Positions 1 through 10,128 are shown, counted from the first letter of the stretch. The stretch: DNA of 64,000 nucleotides from an uncultured Porphyromonadaceae bacterium (GCA_937901905.1 CALDIF010000025.1:38464-102463); one strand, 5' to 3'. The notes: generated by a model from the sequence alone, not told the origin. Numbers and translations are program-made.

Positions 1-2247
1 CAACTCGCTGAGTGCTTGCAACATCGCCATTTGCGAACCCGCGACACCATTGGTGGCGATCGAGTCTTTCAACTGTCGGAGATAATAGGCACGACGTCGG
101 TCATATAGAGCACGTTGTTCATCACTCATCTCGACCACGAGGGTTTGGTCGGTGCGCGCCGGCAACTCGGTGAGCACGTCGCGCTTGAGACGACGCAGCA
201 CAAACGGATAAATGCGACGACGCAACGACTCGGCAGCATCGTCATCACCATCGCGCTGTATCGGATAGGTGTAGTTGCTGTTGAAGTCTTCGAGCGTGCC
301 GAACATGCCGGGGTTCAAGAAACGGAATAGCGAGTACAACTCGGTGAGGTTGTTCTCAATAGGCGTTCCGCTTAGGGCGAGACGGTGATCACCGTTGAGC
401 AATACAGCAGCCTGACTGACACCGGCTGACACATTCTTGATGTTTTGTGACTCATCGAGAATGATGTAGTGGAAGTGTATGTCCTTGAGTTGCTCGATGT
501 CGTTGCGCATCACGGCGTAGGTGGTCATGACGACATCGTTGTCGAGCGCGCCGGTGAGTTCGCGTCCTTGGCCGTAATAGGTCGCAACGCGCAGTTGGGG
601 AGCAAATTTGGCAAACTCTTGTTGCCAATTGAATAACAACGTGCGTGGCATGACAATGAGCGACGGGCAGCCTGCAGCGGGATAAACGCGTGCCAACATC
701 GAAATTGTCTGCACCGTTTTGCCCAATCCCATATCATCGGCGAGACAACCGCCTAATCCATTCTCGTACAGGTAGTTTATCCATTTGAGACCATTACGTT
801 GATAATCACGCAACTTGACATTGACACCGGTCACCTTAATGCGATTGGTCGGCAAGTCATTAAACCCCCGATAAAAGTCGCGATGAGCCTTGAAAATCGC
901 TCCCTCCAACTTCTCGCCTATGAGGAATTCAACCTCGGGCAAATCGAAAAAGGACACCTTCACCTTGCCGCCCTTATCGCTCGCCCGGCTGAAGATGCGT
1001 TGCAAGCGCTTGACCCACTTCTCATCAACAACAGCACGCGTGCCGTCACTCAATGAGATATAGTGATTTTTACCGTACTCGGCAAGGAAGTCCTTGATAC
1101 TGATTTCGTAATCGTCAAGTTGAACGCTCGCCTCACCGTCGAGGTCAAGAAAATCAATACCGCTCGACAAATTCAGGCGTAGTCCGGGCTTGACAGGTTT
1201 GACCTTATACTTATTGAGGTTTTCAGCACCGATGATGCGATAACTCGTTGCAAGATCGGTCAGCGCACCGGTGATAAATTGCGATGCAACCTTTGCATTG
1301 ACGATAAAAAAGCCCTTGCCGTCATGAAAAACACCTTTTTCACGACGACGACTACCCACAGCCTTGAACAGTCTTTCCTGAATGTCGCGGACGTGGTCGG
1401 CAACGGGAACGCGCGTGACCGGACGCAGTAATACCGTACCGTTGTCGGTCACCGATGCCACAGCTCCAAGGTCGTAACGCTCAATTGCCTCGGGTGATTG
1501 GTCAGGTAAAGTCGTGGTCACACGCATGTACAGGCTCAAGTCCTCATCGATTTTTTCAAAGACAATAGTGGGAATGGTGGCAAATTCCTTGTCGCTGCGC
1601 TGCAATAGATGACCGCTCCAATCGAGCGATACATTTTCAACAAAACTGAAGAAAATCGACAACAAGTCTTCTAATCTCGCAACCGGCACAGTGGTGACGA
1701 ATAGAGGCAACATGTTAGCATTGGGACCCACCGAGGCAATCGGATAGATAGTATCGCCGTGCCAAATATAGTTTGAGCCGAGTGTCACGTAGTCATCAAG
1801 TGACTTATCGTTAACCCGGGCTCGCACCATGGTGCTTACCGTGCCGGCCGACGTGTCCTCGGTAACCGAGAGAGCCAATGACGCAACCGTCGTGCTCACC
1901 CCAATGTGACGCATCTCTTCATCGACGATGTTGTCACAACCCGCTAATGTAATTGCCAACTGAGCGTATTCGTCGAGATAAACCGTATTACCGGCATTTT
2001 TGTTACCCCACCGGATTGTTTGACTCAATTGGCGTTTAATGGCAAGCAACGAGCGCAGCGTGAGCATCACGTTACCCGAGAACAAGCGATAGTCGGGCAT
2101 AGTGGGGCGACCATTAACATCAACGATGTCAATAGCAACATGAGAGCCATCTCGGGTGAGACAGAAGAAAACGGCACCCACGCTGATGTCGCGCGCCGCC
2201 GATGAGGCGTGTAACTGCTTGAACCGTGAAAAGAAATCTTCGGGCAT
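1..2247 (-). CDS. SNF2-family DEAD/DEAH helicase (3' end outside window)
   Basis: ATP-dependent DNA translocase of the SNF2/Swi2 class, probably acting on DNA or DNA-protein complexes in the cytoplasm. The frame is open from position 2247 to the window edge, 749 codons with no stop, so the C-terminal helicase lobe is missing here. About 490 residues of family-specific N-terminal region precede the motor. Motif I reads DDMGLGKT at residues 504-511, and motif II reads DESQ at 598-601 in the context LDESQNIKN. The SGTPIENNL motif of SNF2 proteins follows at about 370-400 nt. The ATG at 2247 is the first ATG in frame; TTG codons lie 20-40 nt further upstream before an in-frame stop, so the start is uncertain by about 15 residues. 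It follows asnS by 117 nt on the same strand. The family call is firm; the cellular role is not known. Confidence 0.9.
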   Translation of the reverse strand, partial: MPEDFFSRFKQLHASSAARDISVGAVFFCLTRDGSHVAIDIVDVNGRPTMPDYRLFSGNVMLTLRSLLAIKRQLSQTIRWGNKNAGNTVYLDEYAQLAITLAGCDNIVDEEMRHIGVSTTVASLALSVTEDTSAGTVSTMVRARVNDKSLDDYVTLGSNYIWHGDTIYPIASVGPNANMLPLFVTTVPVARLEDLLSIFFSFVENVSLDWSGHLLQRSDKEFATIPTIVFEKIDEDLSLYMRVTTTLPDQSPEAIERYDLGAVASVTDNGTVLLRPVTRVPVADHVRDIQERLFKAVGSRRREKGVFHDGKGFFIVNAKVASQFITGALTDLATSYRIIGAENLNKYKVKPVKPGLRLNLSSGIDFLDLDGEASVQLDDYEISIKDFLAEYGKNHYISLSDGTRAVVDEKWVKRLQRIFSRASDKGGKVKVSFFDLPEVEFLIGEKLEGAIFKAHRDFYRGFNDLPTNRIKVTGVNVKLRDYQRNGLKWINYLYENGLGGCLADDMGLGKTVQTISMLARVYPAAGCPSLIVMPRTLLFNWQQEFAKFAPQLRVATYYGQGRELTGALDNDVVMTTYAVMRNDIEQLKDIHFHYIILDESQNIKNVSAGVSQAAVLLNGDHRLALSGTPIENNLTELYSLFRFLNPGMFGTLEDFNSNYTYPIQRDGDDDAAESLRRRIYPFVLRRLKRDVLTELPARTDQTLVVEMSDEQRALYDRRRAYYLRQLKDSIATNGVAGSQMAMLQALSEL

Positions 2248-2364
2248 CGGAAAATAGGGGATAAAATTGCGCAAGTCGGTCAACTTGCGCAATAATAGTT
2301 TATAAACTCATTCAAGTTAGGTGACAATAGCAATATAGGAGCCTGACATACAACGTATCAGCAA

Positions 2365-3753
2365 TCAGAATTCGGCATTACCCGGAGTGCGGGGGAACGG
2401 TATCACGTCGCGAATGTTACTCATGCCGGTCACGAACAACACGAGACGTTCGAATCCCAAGCCGAACCCGCTATGGGGCACTGTGCCGAACTTGCGAGTG
2501 TCGAGATACCACCACATGTCCTTCATGGGAATATGACGACGTTCGATCTCGCTCATCAATTTGTCATAGTTCTCTTCACGCTCGCTGCCACCGATAATTT
2601 CACCTATCTGGGGGAACAGCACGTCCATGGCACGCACCGTCTTACCGTCTTCGTTTTGCTTCATGTAGAACGCCTTGATGTCGCGAGGATAATCGGTCAA
2701 TATCACCGGGCGACCGAAGTGTTCCTCAACCAAGTATCGTTCATGCTCACTCTGCAAATCGACACCCCACTCCACGGGAAATTCAAATTTGCGCCCCGAG
2801 GTTTTGAGTATTTCAATACCCTCGGTGTAAGCCAAACGCACGAAAGGCTGCTGCAACACACCTTGCAGACGCTCGATGAGCGTGTTGTCGTACATCTTGT
2901 TCAAGAACTCGATGTCATCGTGACAGTGTTCGAGCGCGTAGCGTACACAGTATTTGATGAAGTCTTCGGCAAGATCCATGTTGTCGTGGATGTCGAAGAA
3001 TGCCACTTCGGGCTCTATCATCCAAAACTCTGCCAAGTGACGTGGCGTGTTACTGTTTTCGGCACGGAAAGTGGGCCCGAAGGTGTAAATGGCACCCAAC
3101 GCGGTTGCTCCCAACTCACCCTCCAACTGACCGCTCACCGTGAGACTCGTGTGCTTGCCGAAGAAGTCACGGCTGTAGTCCACGTGTCCGTCGTCGGTGC
3201 GAGGCAAGTCCTCGGGGTCGAGTGTGGTAACTTGGAACATGTCACCGGCACCCTCGGCATCACTTGCCGTGATGAGGGGCGTGTGCAGATAGAAGAAACC
3301 ACGGTCGTTAAAGAACTTGTGGATAGCAAATGCCAAGTGGTGGCGAATGCGGAACACTGCGCCGAACGTATTGGTACGCATTCTCAAATGAGCCTTCTCG
3401 CGCAGGAACTCGAGGGTGTGACCCTTCTTCTGCATCGGGAATTCGTCGGGGTCAGCCGTGCCGAACACATGAATTGTATCGGCTTGCACCTCAACGCTTT
3501 GTCCCTTGCCCTGCGATGCGACCAGCGTGCCCGTCACATGAAGACTTGCACCGGTGGTAATGGGCTTTAATTGCTCGTCATCGAATTTTGCCAAATCGAC
3601 AACGACCTGCAAGTTGTTGATGGTAGACCCGTCGTTGAGCGCAATAAATTGCACGTTCTTGTTGCCGCGACGCGTGCGCACCCAACCCATCACACTCACT
3701 GTTTGTCCCAACAACTCGGGTGCGTTAATATCAACGATTTTTATTCGTTCCAT
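2365..3753 (-). CDS. asnS: Asparagine--tRNA ligase
   Basis: Charges tRNA-Asn with asparagine using ATP; a cytoplasmic class IIb synthetase. The 462 residues match the family length. An N-terminal OB-fold anticodon-binding domain (about residues 15-100, [17 protein letters not shown]) is followed by the class II catalytic core. Motif 2 is visible as [15 protein letters not shown], and motif 3 at the C-terminus as [15 protein letters not shown], ending [16 protein letters not shown] as usual for AsnRS. It starts 28 nt after the RluB gene on the same strand and no promoter box is visible in that gap, so the two are probably co-transcribed. Confidence 0.97.
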   Translation of the reverse strand: MERIKIVDINAPELLGQTVSVMGWVRTRRGNKNVQFIALNDGSTINNLQVVVDLAKFDDEQLKPITTGASLHVTGTLVASQGKGQSVEVQADTIHVFGTADPDEFPMQKKGHTLEFLREKAHLRMRTNTFGAVFRIRHHLAFAIHKFFNDRGFFYLHTPLITASDAEGAGDMFQVTTLDPEDLPRTDDGHVDYSRDFFGKHTSLTVSGQLEGELGATALGAIYTFGPTFRAENSNTPRHLAEFWMIEPEVAFFDIHDNMDLAEDFIKYCVRYALEHCHDDIEFLNKMYDNTLIERLQGVLQQPFVRLAYTEGIEILKTSGRKFEFPVEWGVDLQSEHERYLVEEHFGRPVILTDYPRDIKAFYMKQNEDGKTVRAMDVLFPQIGEIIGGSEREENYDKLMSEIERRHIPMKDMWWYLDTRKFGTVPHSGFGLGFERLVLFVTGMSNIRDVIPFPRTPGNAEF

Positions 3754-3781
3754 AATATTTGTGTATTGTGACGGGTGTTGC

Positions 3782-5245
3782 TCACTCGAACGAGCCTTGA
3801 CGCAGGAAGTTGACTTCTTCTTGAGTCAGATAGCGCCAACGACCGCGAGCGAGGTTCTTCTTGGTGAGACCGGCAAAATAGACACGATCCAACTTCACCA
3901 CATGATAACCGAGGTGCTCGAAGATGCGACGTACCACACGGTTGCGACCGCTGTGAATTTCGATACCCGCTTGCTTGCGATCGGTGGCATTGACGTAACT
4001 CACCGCGTCGGCATGAATGGGACCGTCGTCAAGTTCAACACCGTCGGCAATGTGTTGCATGTCCTCCTCGCTGATGGGTTTGTCGGTCCACACCTGATAA
4101 ATTTTCTTCTTCACATACTTGGGGTGAGTCAACTTGCTGGCAAGATCACCGTCGTTGGTAAGCAAGAGCACGCCGGTTGTGTTGCGATCCAAACGACCGA
4201 CAGGGTAGATGCGCTCCTCACATGCTCCCTTGACAAGATCCATCACAGTCTTGCGACCTCGCGGATCTTCACTTGTCGTGACACAGTCCTTGGGTTTGTT
4301 GAGCAACACGTAGCACTTGCGCTCACGGCTCACCACCTTGCCGTCATATTCAACCACATCTTGCGGAGAAATCTTGTAACCGAGTTCGGTAACGATGTTA
4401 CCGTTTACCGTCACCACTCCCTTGACGATGAGTTCGTCAGCCTCACGACGCGAGCAAATGCCGGCATTGGCAAGAAACTTGTTCAAACGCATCTGAGTGT
4501 TGGGATCGGCAACAGGCTCTTCATACTCAATCTGCTTGGGACGGGGCGTAAATCTCATCTGTTGGTGCGGTGCCTTAGGACCTCCGTAACCGGGACGACC
4601 GGGCTTGCGGTAACCGCCCTGCTGACCGTAGCCCCCACGCGGTTGATAACCGCCTTGACCACGATCGTAGCCCGTACGCGGTTGGTATCCGTCTTGTTCG
4701 CGGTCATAGCCACCTTGAGAGCGGTCGTAGCCACCACGTGGTTGGTAACCGCCTTGTTGATAGCGAGGATTGTAACCGCGAGGCTGATAACCTCCTTGAC
4801 GAGAATCTCCTTGTTGACCGTAACCGCGGGACTGGTAGCCACGAGGCTGGTAACCGCGCGGACGATAGCCCTGCTGTTGTTGTGTTTGGTCAATGTTCTC
4901 GCCTGCAACTTGTGCTCCATCGGCATCGACATCGGGCTGACGCTCCTGTCGGGGCTGATTATAACCCTGCTGATAACGGGGATTGTAACCGCCTTGTTGA
5001 TAACGGGGATTGTAACCGCGAGACTGATAACCGCGAGGTTGATAACCGCGCGGCTGGTAACCGTCCCGGTTGTAACGGGGTTGATAACCACGAGGTTGAT
5101 TGTTCTCTGCTTCACCCTCGGTAGCCTGAGACTGCTCGGACAGATAATCTACCTTCTCGTAGCGAGCGGTCTCGCCGGTGTCCTCACTCGGACGTGCCTC
5201 ACTGATGCGAGGGCGCTTGGGTTTTCTTTCCATGTTCTCGTCCAT
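3782..5245 (-). CDS. rluB: RluB/RsuA-family rRNA pseudouridine synthase with repeat tail
   Basis: Converts a uridine of 23S (or 16S) rRNA to pseudouridine. The C-terminal half is typical: an S4 RNA-binding domain at about residues 252-300 ([20 protein letters not shown]), then the RsuA-type catalytic domain with [19 protein letters not shown], the catalytic Asp being residue 353. The N-terminal 240 residues are unusual: a low-complexity tract dominated by [16 protein letters not shown] and GGYDR units, predicted disordered and strongly basic. Long N-terminal tails are common in Bacteroidales RluB proteins. The tail probably adds non-specific RNA affinity (inference). Start chosen at MDENMERK; the inner ATG 12 nt later is an alternative. 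A -7 box in reverse (5381-5388) suggests a leader of about 130 nt. Confidence 0.93.
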   Translation of the reverse strand: MDENMERKPKRPRISEARPSEDTGETARYEKVDYLSEQSQATEGEAENNQPRGYQPRYNRDGYQPRGYQPRGYQSRGYNPRYQQGGYNPRYQQGYNQPRQERQPDVDADGAQVAGENIDQTQQQQGYRPRGYQPRGYQSRGYGQQGDSRQGGYQPRGYNPRYQQGGYQPRGGYDRSQGGYDREQDGYQPRTGYDRGQGGYQPRGGYGQQGGYRKPGRPGYGGPKAPHQQMRFTPRPKQIEYEEPVADPNTQMRLNKFLANAGICSRREADELIVKGVVTVNGNIVTELGYKISPQDVVEYDGKVVSRERKCYVLLNKPKDCVTTSEDPRGRKTVMDLVKGACEERIYPVGRLDRNTTGVLLLTNDGDLASKLTHPKYVKKKIYQVWTDKPISEEDMQHIADGVELDDGPIHADAVSYVNATDRKQAGIEIHSGRNRVVRRIFEHLGYHVVKLDRVYFAGLTKKNLARGRWRYLTQEEVNFLRQGSFE

Positions 5246-5380
5246 AAACTTGTTGCAACTTGAAATTTTAAATTTTGATTAATAAAGATTAATAAAGGTT
5301 GATGTATTGTTGCCACTATGTTGCCGCCTCTCGGCTTCAACATGAGTGCTACCTAAACGCATCGACGCGCTTGAGCACTG

Positions 5381-5388
5381 CAAAGGTA
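5381..5388 (-). promoter_or_regulatory. -7 promoter box upstream of rluB
   Basis: Read on the minus strand the site is TACCTTTG, a perfect TAnnTTTG box of the Bacteroidetes housekeeping sigma factor. No TTTG lies 19-21 nt upstream, so the promoter call rests on the -7 element alone. Transcription would start near 5375 and give a 130-nt leader before rluB. Confidence 0.45.
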
Positions 5389-5431
5389 CTAATTTTAGTG
5401 CAAATAATCACTACGGTTAACTCTTTTTTTG

Positions 5432-5439
5432 TAATTTTG
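5432..5439 (+). promoter_or_regulatory. -7 promoter box for the DUF3256-xseA pair
   Basis: TAATTTTG matches the TAnnTTTG consensus and lies 26 nt before the ATG at 5466. No good -33 TTTG is seen at the right spacing. Confidence 0.5.
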
Positions 5440-5465
5440 CGCAACACTATTTAGAGTTGTCTGTT

Positions 5466-6104
5466 ATGAAACGATTTTTCATATATCTGCTGTTGTCGCT
5501 CGGACTCGCTGTTTCATCGGCACGCACTATGCGAGACTTCCTCGTCACCGAGCCCGGGAGCGTGTTCCTGTCAATATCGGTGGGCACGCGCATGGACATG
5601 ATAGACTACTACGACGCGGGACGCATCGAGTGGCTGACCGGTTTGACCGGTGGCGAAGCCTCACTGCAGGTACTCACCGATGACTACTGTCGCGTGCAAA
5701 CATCGGCGGTGCGCACCGTTGAAGCGCGCTTGCTCACCACGCGATGCGACACGGCAATTCTTGTTATAGAGACGGTAGGTCTGCCGATAGCCGACAGCCG
5801 CGTGACATGTTACGACAGTGCGTGGAAGCCCATCGACATCAAGCGAGTGATGAAATATCCACGCAATGACGATTGGTTCAAGCCCGGCACCGATGCCTCG
5901 ACACGCGACAGCGTGGCACGAGCCGTCAGGTTCGTGCCGGTGAAGTGGACTTTCGAGGGCGAAAAACGCGATACACTCGTTGCCACGCCGCTACTGGCCG
6001 ATTTTCACGCAGGTGAACAAGCAACGCAATCGTTGATGCGTCGTGCCATTCGCGACCGTCTCACATTCTCCATCAAGGGGAACAAAATAAAAACCGTCAA
6101 GTGA
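5466..6104 (+). CDS. DUF3256 family secreted protein
   Basis: Small exported protein of a family found in Bacteroidetes; its function is unknown. Residues 1-20 (MKRFFIYLLLSLGLAVSSA) form a clear signal peptide, and the mature part is about 190 residues with no lipobox cysteine. The internal features TEPGSVFLSISVGTRMDMIDYY and YPRNDDWF fit my memory of DUF3256 proteins. A TTG nine bases upstream (5457) would add MSV, but the ATG at 5466 gives a normal signal peptide and is preferred. The stop is 6 nt before xseA, so the two genes form an operon; there is no obvious functional link to exonuclease VII. Confidence 0.8.
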   Translation: MKRFFIYLLLSLGLAVSSARTMRDFLVTEPGSVFLSISVGTRMDMIDYYDAGRIEWLTGLTGGEASLQVLTDDYCRVQTSAVRTVEARLLTTRCDTAILVIETVGLPIADSRVTCYDSAWKPIDIKRVMKYPRNDDWFKPGTDASTRDSVARAVRFVPVKWTFEGEKRDTLVATPLLADFHAGEQATQSLMRRAIRDRLTFSIKGNKIKTVK

Positions 6105-6110
6105 GACACC

Positions 6111-7457
6111 ATGGAACGTCCCCGCTTATTTCCCGATGAACCTCAAGGCATTACCCTAAAAGAGTTCAACAGTCGCATTCGCGACGCGGTCAACAACGAC
6201 GAACGCTTGAAAAACTGTTGGGTTAAGGCAGAAACGAGCGACTTGAGCGTGCGTCGCAACGGTCATTGTTACCTCGAGTTGGTGCAAAAGAGTGAAAACG
6301 GAAACATCGAAGCCCGCCTCGGCGCAGTGATTTGGTCAAGTGATTATCGGCTGTTGGCAAAGAAGTTCAAGGACGGGTGCGGTGTCGAACTCACCACCGG
6401 CATTGGGGTGCTGGTCAAGGTCAGTGCCAACTACCATGAAGCGTATGGCATCAAGGTGGTAATCAGCGACATTGACCCCACCTACAGCGAGGGTGACATG
6501 GCGCGCAAACGCCGTGAGATACTCGAACGGTTGAAACGCGAAGGCTTGATAGACCTCAACAAGCGACTGCCGTGGGAGCCTGTAGTACAACGCATTGCGG
6601 TAATTTCGGCACCCGGAGCCGCCGGCTATGGCGACTTCATGAACCAGTTGCAATCCAACGGGGCGGGAATTCGTTTCTACACGTGCTTGTTCCCCTCGCT
6701 CATGCAGGGCGAACGCACTCGCGAGAGCGTGCTTGCACAGATGAGACGCGTTTACACGAAAAAGGATTTATTCGACTGCCTCGTCATCATTAGGGGCGGA
6801 GGGTCGTCCAGTGACTTGAATTGCTTCGACGACTACGAGTTGGCGCGCGCAATAGCCATGTTTCCACTGCCGGTTATCGTGGGCATCGGACACGAACGCG
6901 ACACGACCGTGCTCGATGATGTTGCATCACTGCGAGTCAAGACACCCACTGCCGCTGCCGAGTGGATTATCGCTCGCGCCGGCGATTTCATGACGCGACT
7001 GACAACACTCACAACGACACTGCAAGCCCTGGCAAGCGAGAAGGTTGCGGGCGGTAGGGAACATCTCACCTACTTGACGACCACAGTAACTGCCGGAGCA
7101 AGTAGCCGACTGAGCAACGCGAAACTGCGCTTGGAGGGACAAATAGCAACCATCGCTCCGGCAGTACACTCACTGATGGCGGCGGAGAAAACCCGAACAG
7201 GCTATATAATCAACCTCGTCAACAACGAGGTGAAACGGGTACTCGCAATGGAAAATATCAAGTTGGAAAGTTACGAATCCCGATTAGACATTCTCTCGCC
7301 CCGAAATGTGCTCAACCGCGGTTTTGCAATCGCTCGCGACAGCGAACACCGTTACATCACCGACATTGACGATGTGCATCAGGGTCAACACATCACAATA
7401 CACCTGCGAGACGGACGATTTAGGGCACAGGTGACCGATGTCAAGTCAAATCACTGA
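6111..7457 (+). CDS. xseA: Exodeoxyribonuclease VII large subunit
   Basis: Large subunit of exonuclease VII, which degrades single-stranded DNA in both directions to oligonucleotides. The 448 residues fit the family. An N-terminal OB-fold (about residues 10-110, including FNSRIRDAVNNDERLKNCWV) is followed by the catalytic core with RIAVISAPGAAGYGDF and IRGGGSSSDLNCFDDYELAR, then the diagnostic GIGHERDTTVLDDVAS motif and a long helical C-terminal region. The small subunit gene xseB, often directly downstream, is not present before the next gene. A hairpin follows 45 nt downstream. Confidence 0.96.
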   Translation: MERPRLFPDEPQGITLKEFNSRIRDAVNNDERLKNCWVKAETSDLSVRRNGHCYLELVQKSENGNIEARLGAVIWSSDYRLLAKKFKDGCGVELTTGIGVLVKVSANYHEAYGIKVVISDIDPTYSEGDMARKRREILERLKREGLIDLNKRLPWEPVVQRIAVISAPGAAGYGDFMNQLQSNGAGIRFYTCLFPSLMQGERTRESVLAQMRRVYTKKDLFDCLVIIRGGGSSSDLNCFDDYELARAIAMFPLPVIVGIGHERDTTVLDDVASLRVKTPTAAAEWIIARAGDFMTRLTTLTTTLQALASEKVAGGREHLTYLTTTVTAGASSRLSNAKLRLEGQIATIAPAVHSLMAAEKTRTGYIINLVNNEVKRVLAMENIKLESYESRLDILSPRNVLNRGFAIARDSEHRYITDIDDVHQGQHITIHLRDGRFRAQVTDVKSNH

Positions 7458-7502
7458 TTGTCACTGATGAATCTTATTTCCCATGAGAGAGGGAATAAAA
7501 GC

Positions 7503-7542
7503 ATTGAGGCGGCATGGAGCATAAAATCCATGTCGCCTCAAT
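7503..7542 (-). terminator. Terminator of the dockerin-protein gene
   Basis: Two 16-nt arms (7503-7518 and 7527-7542) pair with a single G-T wobble around an 8-nt loop. On the minus strand the hairpin is followed by GCTTTTATT, which suits the gene ending at 7582. The converging xseA transcript may use the same stem. Confidence 0.75.
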
Positions 7543-7581
7543 ATAGGTTATGATGTCACTTTAACGTGACAATATCAAGCA

Positions 7582-9318
7582 TCAAACGTGCTCAAGAATG
7601 TAGGCGAGAATAACGTTGGCATCAGCCGCATTCACCTTGTCATCGCCGTTCACGTCGAACTTCTTGTCACCGTCACCATCGGGGTGAGCAAGAATTTCGG
7701 CGATTACAACGTTCACATCGGCAGCGTTGACGGTATCATCGTTGTTCACGTCGAGAACATTGCCCTCGGCAGCCTTGGCAATCACGACAGTGAGAGCATC
7801 AAGGTCAACAGTGACAGTGTAGTTACCTGCGGCAATACAGAATGCGATTGGAGTACCACTCTTGGTGAGCGACAACTCGGCATCAAAGTCGGTGTCGTCC
7901 AGGACGTAGTCGTTCTCCGAGCCCTTGACGTCAGCGGCACCGTAGCGCTTGCTTGCGATAGCGTCCCAGTCATCGTCAGCGGTAGCCAAAGCAGTGGCAA
8001 AACTGAAGTAACTCTTACCTTCCACGCTACCGGTAGCAACGAGCTCGGCAGTGAACTTCTTACCCTCAACAAGCGTCATGGGCACACCCTGGTTGGCATA
8101 CCAACCGTCAACAGGAGCAACTTGACCCAAGATGTACAACTCGGGATCGGGCTCTTGACCGGCAGCGAAAGTCACGGTCATTGCGTTGAGGTCAACGGTG
8201 ATGTCATAGAAACCGGCAGCCAACTCAAACGAGCGAGTCACACCGTACTTCACGTTGTAGGCGTTGCCGAAGTTCTCGGCTTCGACGACCTCATTCTCGG
8301 TCTCACCCTCGACACCGAAACGGATAGCGGCAATCTGCCCCCAACCGAGTTCATCGTCAAAGTCGGCGAGGTTGCGAGTGAAACCGATCCAACCCTTGCC
8401 CTCGTAGGCATCGCATACCTCAACAGTACCGCTGTACACCACGTTGTCGGTGCTTGTCAATTCATGACCCACAGCAGGCGACCAACCGGTAGCGCCATCG
8501 ACATTACCGAGGATAAACACACCTGCCGGCTCTTTGGGATCGGGTTTCTCAATCTCACCGGTTTTCTCAATCACGAGCACACAAGATGTCTCGGTCACGT
8601 TCTTCACCGTGAGGGTCACATAGCCATCGATAGGCATAGTCATGTTGGTAGTAACACCGGCAGTCAAGGTGTTTTCACCCTCAACCAAAGCCTCGGTCGT
8701 ACCATAGACGCCCACATCAAATCCCGACCAATCGAGACCATCAGGCTCGGTCACACCGGCCAACTTGAAATCGGCCTGTGCAGCCTCAACAAAGGCAACG
8801 TGTGAGTCGTCGGCTTGTTTCTCGAAAATCACTGTGGGGGGCATGTTCCAACCACCGATAGCCTCACCGGTAGCAACGAAAGTCAACTTGTCGGCATCGA
8901 ACTCCACGGGAGGTGCTTCCTCTTGCAAAGTGACGCGCACTTTCTTGTCACTGAGGCGGAATTCACACTTGTAGGTGCCGGCTGTTGCAATGCGATAACT
9001 CTTGTCACCGTTAGATGTTGCTTCCCAATCACCGGTGGGAGTAGCGCCACTGGTAGCGGGACCGAAGCGGTGAGTACCACCGTTCAGGTCGTCCCAACTG
9101 GTAGCGGCATTACTGTCGAGGAATGAAAAATAGTTACCGACTTTAGCCTCGACAACAGCATAGTAAATGTTATTGTCATCGGTTGTGAGTTCGAGAGAAC
9201 CGGAGTAATTCCAACCACCGAAGTTGTCGTTACCTATCAACCATGCGCCTGCAGCCGAAGCCTTCAAGCCCGCCATGGCGATGACCGCCAAGCAAAGAAG
9301 AGTAAAGATTTTCTTCAT
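7582..9318 (-). CDS. Secreted multi-module protein with C-terminal dockerin repeats
   Basis: Exported protein of 578 residues. A signal peptide (MKKIFTLLCLAVIAMAGLKASA) leads into about four beta-rich modules of roughly 110 residues, three of which open with a shared pattern: WLIGNDNFGGW near 26, FILGNVDGATGW near 268 and LYILGQVAPVDGW near 400. This pattern resembles the starch-binding modules of SusE/SusF proteins. The last 60 residues carry two Ca2+-binding dockerin type I repeats, LDVNNDDTVNAADVNVVI and FDVNGDDKVNAADANVIL. There is no lipobox and no catalytic motif. The likely role is carbohydrate binding outside the cell, possibly alongside the two giant amylases of the window (inference). 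A -7 box lies upstream at 9368-9375 and a terminator downstream. Confidence 0.8.
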   Translation of the reverse strand: MKKIFTLLCLAVIAMAGLKASAAGAWLIGNDNFGGWNYSGSLELTTDDNNIYYAVVEAKVGNYFSFLDSNAATSWDDLNGGTHRFGPATSGATPTGDWEATSNGDKSYRIATAGTYKCEFRLSDKKVRVTLQEEAPPVEFDADKLTFVATGEAIGGWNMPPTVIFEKQADDSHVAFVEAAQADFKLAGVTEPDGLDWSGFDVGVYGTTEALVEGENTLTAGVTTNMTMPIDGYVTLTVKNVTETSCVLVIEKTGEIEKPDPKEPAGVFILGNVDGATGWSPAVGHELTSTDNVVYSGTVEVCDAYEGKGWIGFTRNLADFDDELGWGQIAAIRFGVEGETENEVVEAENFGNAYNVKYGVTRSFELAAGFYDITVDLNAMTVTFAAGQEPDPELYILGQVAPVDGWYANQGVPMTLVEGKKFTAELVATGSVEGKSYFSFATALATADDDWDAIASKRYGAADVKGSENDYVLDDTDFDAELSLTKSGTPIAFCIAAGNYTVTVDLDALTVVIAKAAEGNVLDVNNDDTVNAADVNVVIAEILAHPDGDGDKKFDVNGDDKVNAADANVILAYILEHV

Positions 9319-9367
9319 AAGCGTTTGATTTAGTTATGGTTAGTAAAATAAACAGTTTTCGAGAGTT

Positions 9368-9375
9368 CAAAGATA
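9368..9375 (-). promoter_or_regulatory. -7 promoter box for the dockerin-protein gene
   Basis: On the minus strand this reads TATCTTTG, a perfect TAnnTTTG box, 50 nt before the start codon. The -33 region is AT-rich without a clear TTTG. Confidence 0.55.
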
Positions 9376-9490
9376 CACATTAATAATTAAACGATACTTA
9401 TTGCGACGTGCCCTTTTCGGCAAAAAAGAGCGCAAACGTTTGCAAACATAGAGTGACACATAGCACAAATTGTTAATTTTGCTAAATTAT

Positions 9491-9521
9491 TTTGACGCTT
9501 GACAAAAAGTACCTACCTTTG
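9491..9521 (+). promoter_or_regulatory. Promoter of greA
   Basis: TTTG at 9491-9494, a 19-nt spacer, then TACCTTTG at 9514-9521: an exact Bacteroidetes housekeeping promoter. Transcription would begin near 9528, leaving a leader of about 130 nt before greA. The leader contains a short inverted repeat (CTCAC at 9551-9555 with GTGAG at 9572-9576). Confidence 0.85.
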
Positions 9522-9657
9522 CGACAAAATAAAACGTCTACTGGGGGATCTCACCTGTGCAAGCACGAGAGTGAGGTTCTTCAAATTTTTTAGTAATTTT
9601 AAAATCGTACAAGCCGACGCTTGTTACGCTTAAAACATCTAATCAACAATTACTACC

Positions 9658-10128
9658 ATGGCAATTATTTACATGACACAAGAAGGCTATAACAAGAAGA
9701 TGGAAGAACTCGCCCACTTGGAAAACGTTGAGCGCCCCGATGTGGTGCGCGCTATCGCCGAGGCTCGCGACAAGGGAGACTTAAGCGAGAACGCCGAGTA
9801 CGACGCTGCCAAGGAACGTCAGGGCATGTTGGAAGCCAAGATAGCCCAACTGCGCGCTATCGTGGCCGGCGCACGCATCATTGACGAAAGCAAGGTGAAT
9901 ACCGACGAGGTGCAACTTCTCACCCGTGTTACAATAAAGAACCTGAACAACGGCGCGCAGATGACCTATAACATCGTCACCGAGACCGAGGCCAACTTGC
10001 GCGAAGGCAAGATTTCAATCACGACCCCCATTGCCAAGGGGCTACTGGGTCACAAGGTGGGCGATGTGGTCGAAGTCAAGGTGCCCGCCGGCATCATGAA
10101 ATTCGAAATTATTGACATTTCAATTTGA
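9658..10128 (+). CDS. greA: Transcription elongation factor GreA
   Basis: Rescues backtracked RNA polymerase by stimulating transcript cleavage. At 156 residues it has the usual length. The N-terminal coiled coil (residues 1-75) carries the tip acidic residues in EARDKGDLSENAEYDAAKER, and the C-terminal FKBP-like domain ends GHKVGDVVEVKVPAG. It has its own strong promoter and a 130-nt leader. The stop codon lies inside an 18-bp tandem duplication. Confidence 0.97.
   Translation: MAIIYMTQEGYNKKMEELAHLENVERPDVVRAIAEARDKGDLSENAEYDAAKERQGMLEAKIAQLRAIVAGARIIDESKVNTDEVQLLTRVTIKNLNNGAQMTYNIVTETEANLREGKISITTPIAKGLLGHKVGDVVEVKVPAGIMKFEIIDISI

Noticed and set aside
3554..5263. Long plus-strand open frame (569 codons) opposite asnS and rluB
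   Set aside because: Sequence is repetitive Thr/Leu/Ile with no domain; it is the antisense of the rluB repeat tract.
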